Part shown: positions 12,475-14,327 of the stretch, in pieces
Layout of the letters: every line of letters begins with the position of its first letter
Numbering within the stretch: the first letter of the stretch is position 1
Assembly (NCBI GenBank): GCA_018056215.1
Contig: JAGPGB010000006.1
Location: 1 to 14,327, forward strand
Reading direction: 5' to 3'
Origin: Bacteroidales bacterium
GTDB lineage: Bacteria; Bacteroidota; Bacteroidia; Bacteroidales; DTU049
DNA length: 14,327 bases
Made by a program: the position numbers and the translations under genes
The notes under the pieces: generated by a model
The model's database searches: none
What the model was told of the DNA's origin: nothing
The model's input: the letters and a program-made list of their open reading frames with translations, nothing else

Positions 12475-14139
12475 TTACCATCTCTCTTTGCCTCTTTCTA
12501 TTTTCACTTCTTTCAAATTTAATGCGTTCATCACATTGGCCTTTAACCCTTTTACATAAGGTTGTATCAACCTTATTGATACATCATAATATAATGGTAC
12601 TACAGGCATCTCTTCTATTAGTATTTTATTCATTTCTTTTATTATTTCATATTTCCTATTATCAGCTGTCTGCAATAATTTTTCATATAAATTATCAAAT
12701 GTAGAATTTTGGAATCTTGTATAATTTGGTCCATTAGGTGGTATGTTTTTGCTGTAAAATACTGCAAAATAATTTTCGGCTTCAGGGTAATCTGCTATCC
12801 AACTTCCTCTGAAAAAATTAGCTTGTCCTTTATACATTAAGTCTCTCAAAGTAGCTGGAGGTATTACTTCTATATTAATATCTAATCCTATCTTTGTTAA
12901 TTGGTTTTGAATAAATTCTGCTAAATCTATATATGTATCATTTGTTAAAAGTGTGATCTTATCTTTATTTTCACTATTCAAATATCCAGATTTTATCAAC
13001 AATTGTTTCGCTTTTTGAGGATTGTATTCTAAATATTTTGTTTCGCTATCTAATGGATTTAATATTGGTGGAATAAAGCCTTGTATTGATGGGTATCCCA
13101 AGCTATTTCTAAGATATTTCATCATAGAAACTCTATCTATCCCTAGGGATATGGCTTGTCGTAATTCTTTATTATTAAATGAAGAATTTTTATCAATTAA
13201 AAACCCCAAATATTCAGTATTAAGGAATAAGCTTTTTTGAAATATATATTTATCTTTATATTCTTCTTTTAGTTCTCCATCTCTTGTTAATAATATGTCT
13301 TTGAATGATGGGTCTATACCTGATAAAAAATCAAATTTTCCTAGCATAAAGTCCATAAATGCTACTTGTTTATCTTTAATAAATGAGATAGATATCCCAT
13401 CTAAATATGGTAGTTTATTGCCCAAATTATCTCTTTCAAAATAATTATCGTTTTTTGCTAATATTAGTTTGACGTCTTTTTTCCAATATTTGTATACAAA
13501 TGGTCCAGTTCCTATTGGGTGTCTAGAAAATTCATCACCATATCTTTTAATTGCTTCTTCAGGTATAATGCTGCAATATGGCATAGCCAGGATAGACAAA
13601 AATGATGTAAATGGTTTTGCTAAATGTATTATCACCGTTGTGTCATTAGGAGATTCCATCCATAGTTTATTATCTTTCCTTGCTACTGAGTTTAGAATCC
13701 ATCTACCAGGAGATGCTGTTTCATCAGATGCTAATCTCTGCAAGCTATACACTACATCTTGTGCTATTAACTTTCTAGTATTGTCTTTGAAACATATATC
13801 TTTGTGAAAATACACATCATTTCTTAAATAAAATGTATATTTACAAAGATCATCAGATATTTCCCAGGATTTAGCTATACTTGGTACTATGCGTAGTGAA
13901 TCATCTAAACTCACTAAGGTGTTGTACAATTGTTGTATCACCCATATATGTGCTTGGTCTCTAGCAAATGCAGGATCTAAAGAGTATATACCAGAAGGTT
14001 GATTATAATGAAATATTTGCTTGCTTTCTTGAAAATCTTTTTTATCTTTATGACAGCTAATTATTATTAAGCTTGTAAAGATTAATAATATTTTTAGTAA
14101 ATCATTTATTTTGAAATTTCTATAATTATTTGCTTTCAT
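12475..14139 (-). CDS. peptide/nickel-type ABC transporter substrate-binding lipoprotein (OppA-like)
   Basis: A family 5 extracellular solute-binding protein that probably captures oligopeptides for an ABC importer; the exact ligand cannot be told. The product has 554 residues. A signal peptide with hydrophobic core LLKILLIFTSLIIIS ends in a lipobox with Cys29 as lipid anchor, followed by the charged HKDKKD. The binding domain covers about 50-540, with GIYSLDPAFARDQAHIW, SWEISDDLCKYTFYLR, HPIGTGPFVYKYW (208-220), LRQAISLGIDR (326-336) and RGSWIADYPEAENYF (444-458), all typical of Bacteroidota members. No permease or ATPase genes are next to it in the window. It begins 14 nt after an outer-membrane protein gene, with no visible promoter between, so the two are probably co-transcribed. 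No terminator is seen before the insertion sequence that follows. Confidence 0.92.
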   Translation of the reverse strand: MKANNYRNFKINDLLKILLIFTSLIIISCHKDKKDFQESKQIFHYNQPSGIYSLDPAFARDQAHIWVIQQLYNTLVSLDDSLRIVPSIAKSWEISDDLCKYTFYLRNDVYFHKDICFKDNTRKLIAQDVVYSLQRLASDETASPGRWILNSVARKDNKLWMESPNDTTVIIHLAKPFTSFLSILAMPYCSIIPEEAIKRYGDEFSRHPIGTGPFVYKYWKKDVKLILAKNDNYFERDNLGNKLPYLDGISISFIKDKQVAFMDFMLGKFDFLSGIDPSFKDILLTRDGELKEEYKDKYIFQKSLFLNTEYLGFLIDKNSSFNNKELRQAISLGIDRVSMMKYLRNSLGYPSIQGFIPPILNPLDSETKYLEYNPQKAKQLLIKSGYLNSENKDKITLLTNDTYIDLAEFIQNQLTKIGLDINIEVIPPATLRDLMYKGQANFFRGSWIADYPEAENYFAVFYSKNIPPNGPNYTRFQNSTFDNLYEKLLQTADNRKYEIIKEMNKILIEEMPVVPLYYDVSIRLIQPYVKGLKANVMNALNLKEVKIERGKERW

Positions 14140-14153
14140 TTTAATTTAATATT

Positions 14154-14327
14154 TTAAAATCCGATGGTAATTTTGAAATGTAATCTAGTATTAGCTATAT
14201 CCCAACTATTTTGAGGTTCTTTTGGTACAGCTATAGCAGTCCATATCCATCCTATGCGTGTTTTTAGTTGAAAAGCAATGCCAGCACTTTGGTAATTTCC
14301 CCATTGTGATGGATATCTCTCTACTCT
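14154..14327 (-). CDS. C-terminal end of an outer-membrane beta-barrel protein (partial)
   Basis: Only the last 57 codons are in the window; the 5' part lies beyond the right edge. The translation alternates polar and hydrophobic residues, as in membrane strands: SAGIAFQLKTRIGWIWTAIA, then TRLHFKITIGF. It ends in phenylalanine, the typical last residue of outer-membrane barrels recognised by the BAM machinery. The order of a GIAFQLKT-type strand, a turn and a final LHFxITIGF strand resembles the end of Omp85-type proteins (BamA/TamA). That is a guess from 57 residues; another barrel family is possible. The OppA-like lipoprotein gene follows after 13 bp, so this is the upstream partner of an operon. 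Confidence 0.6.
   Translation of the reverse strand, partial: RVERYPSQWGNYQSAGIAFQLKTRIGWIWTAIAVPKEPQNSWDIANTRLHFKITIGF

Noticed and set aside
13469..13807. 112-codon open frame antisense to the lipoprotein gene
   Set aside because: The opposite frame is a full-length recognised binding protein; the antisense product has no recognisable features.

Overview
The window is a stretch of bacterial chromosome with roughly 30% G+C and very A/T-rich spacers. Three things point to Bacteroidota, probably Bacteroidales. The ribosomal proteins and the glutamate dehydrogenase look Bacteroidota-like. No start codon has a convincing Shine-Dalgarno sequence. The -7 element TAnnTTTG, typical of the Bacteroidota sigma factor, sits just upstream of five genes. 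The low G+C and an insertion sequence would fit a host-associated lineage, but that is inference, and I cannot name a genus.

Layout, left to right. Positions 1-418 hold no intact gene; 2-193 may be a decayed gene end, and a promoter lies just before 419. Positions 419-3054 (+) are the translation operon rplM-rpsI-rpsB-tsf, with a possible structured leader before rpsB and a textbook terminator at 3095-3121. After an A/T-rich spacer, 3506-6429 (-) encode the proton-pumping transhydrogenase PntA-PntB with its own promoter and terminator. Next comes gdhA (-), glutamate dehydrogenase, whose start is best moved to 7883. A spacer of about 6% G+C separates it from a divergent YfcE-type metallophosphoesterase (+). 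This converges on a PcrA/UvrD helicase (-, 8711-10993).

Positions 10994-11384 are an A/T-rich spacer with a perfect 14-bp inverted repeat and purine-rich direct repeats. An apparently intact IS1595-type insertion sequence (about 11385-12461) follows. It ends 13 bp from the stop codon of a peptide-binding lipoprotein gene of the OppA type (-, 12475-14139). That gene follows, after 13 bp, the 3' end of a gene for an outer-membrane beta-barrel-like protein, which is cut by the window edge.

Functionally, the left part is core translation. The middle is redox and nitrogen metabolism: PntAB links NADH and NADPH through the proton gradient, and the neighbouring GdhA carries the residues associated with NAD-dependent enzymes. 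The right part is DNA repair, a mobile element and envelope/peptide uptake. I found no clearly new multigene system. The most useful leads are the non-coding structures, the IS boundary, the GdhA coenzyme signature and the start correction.
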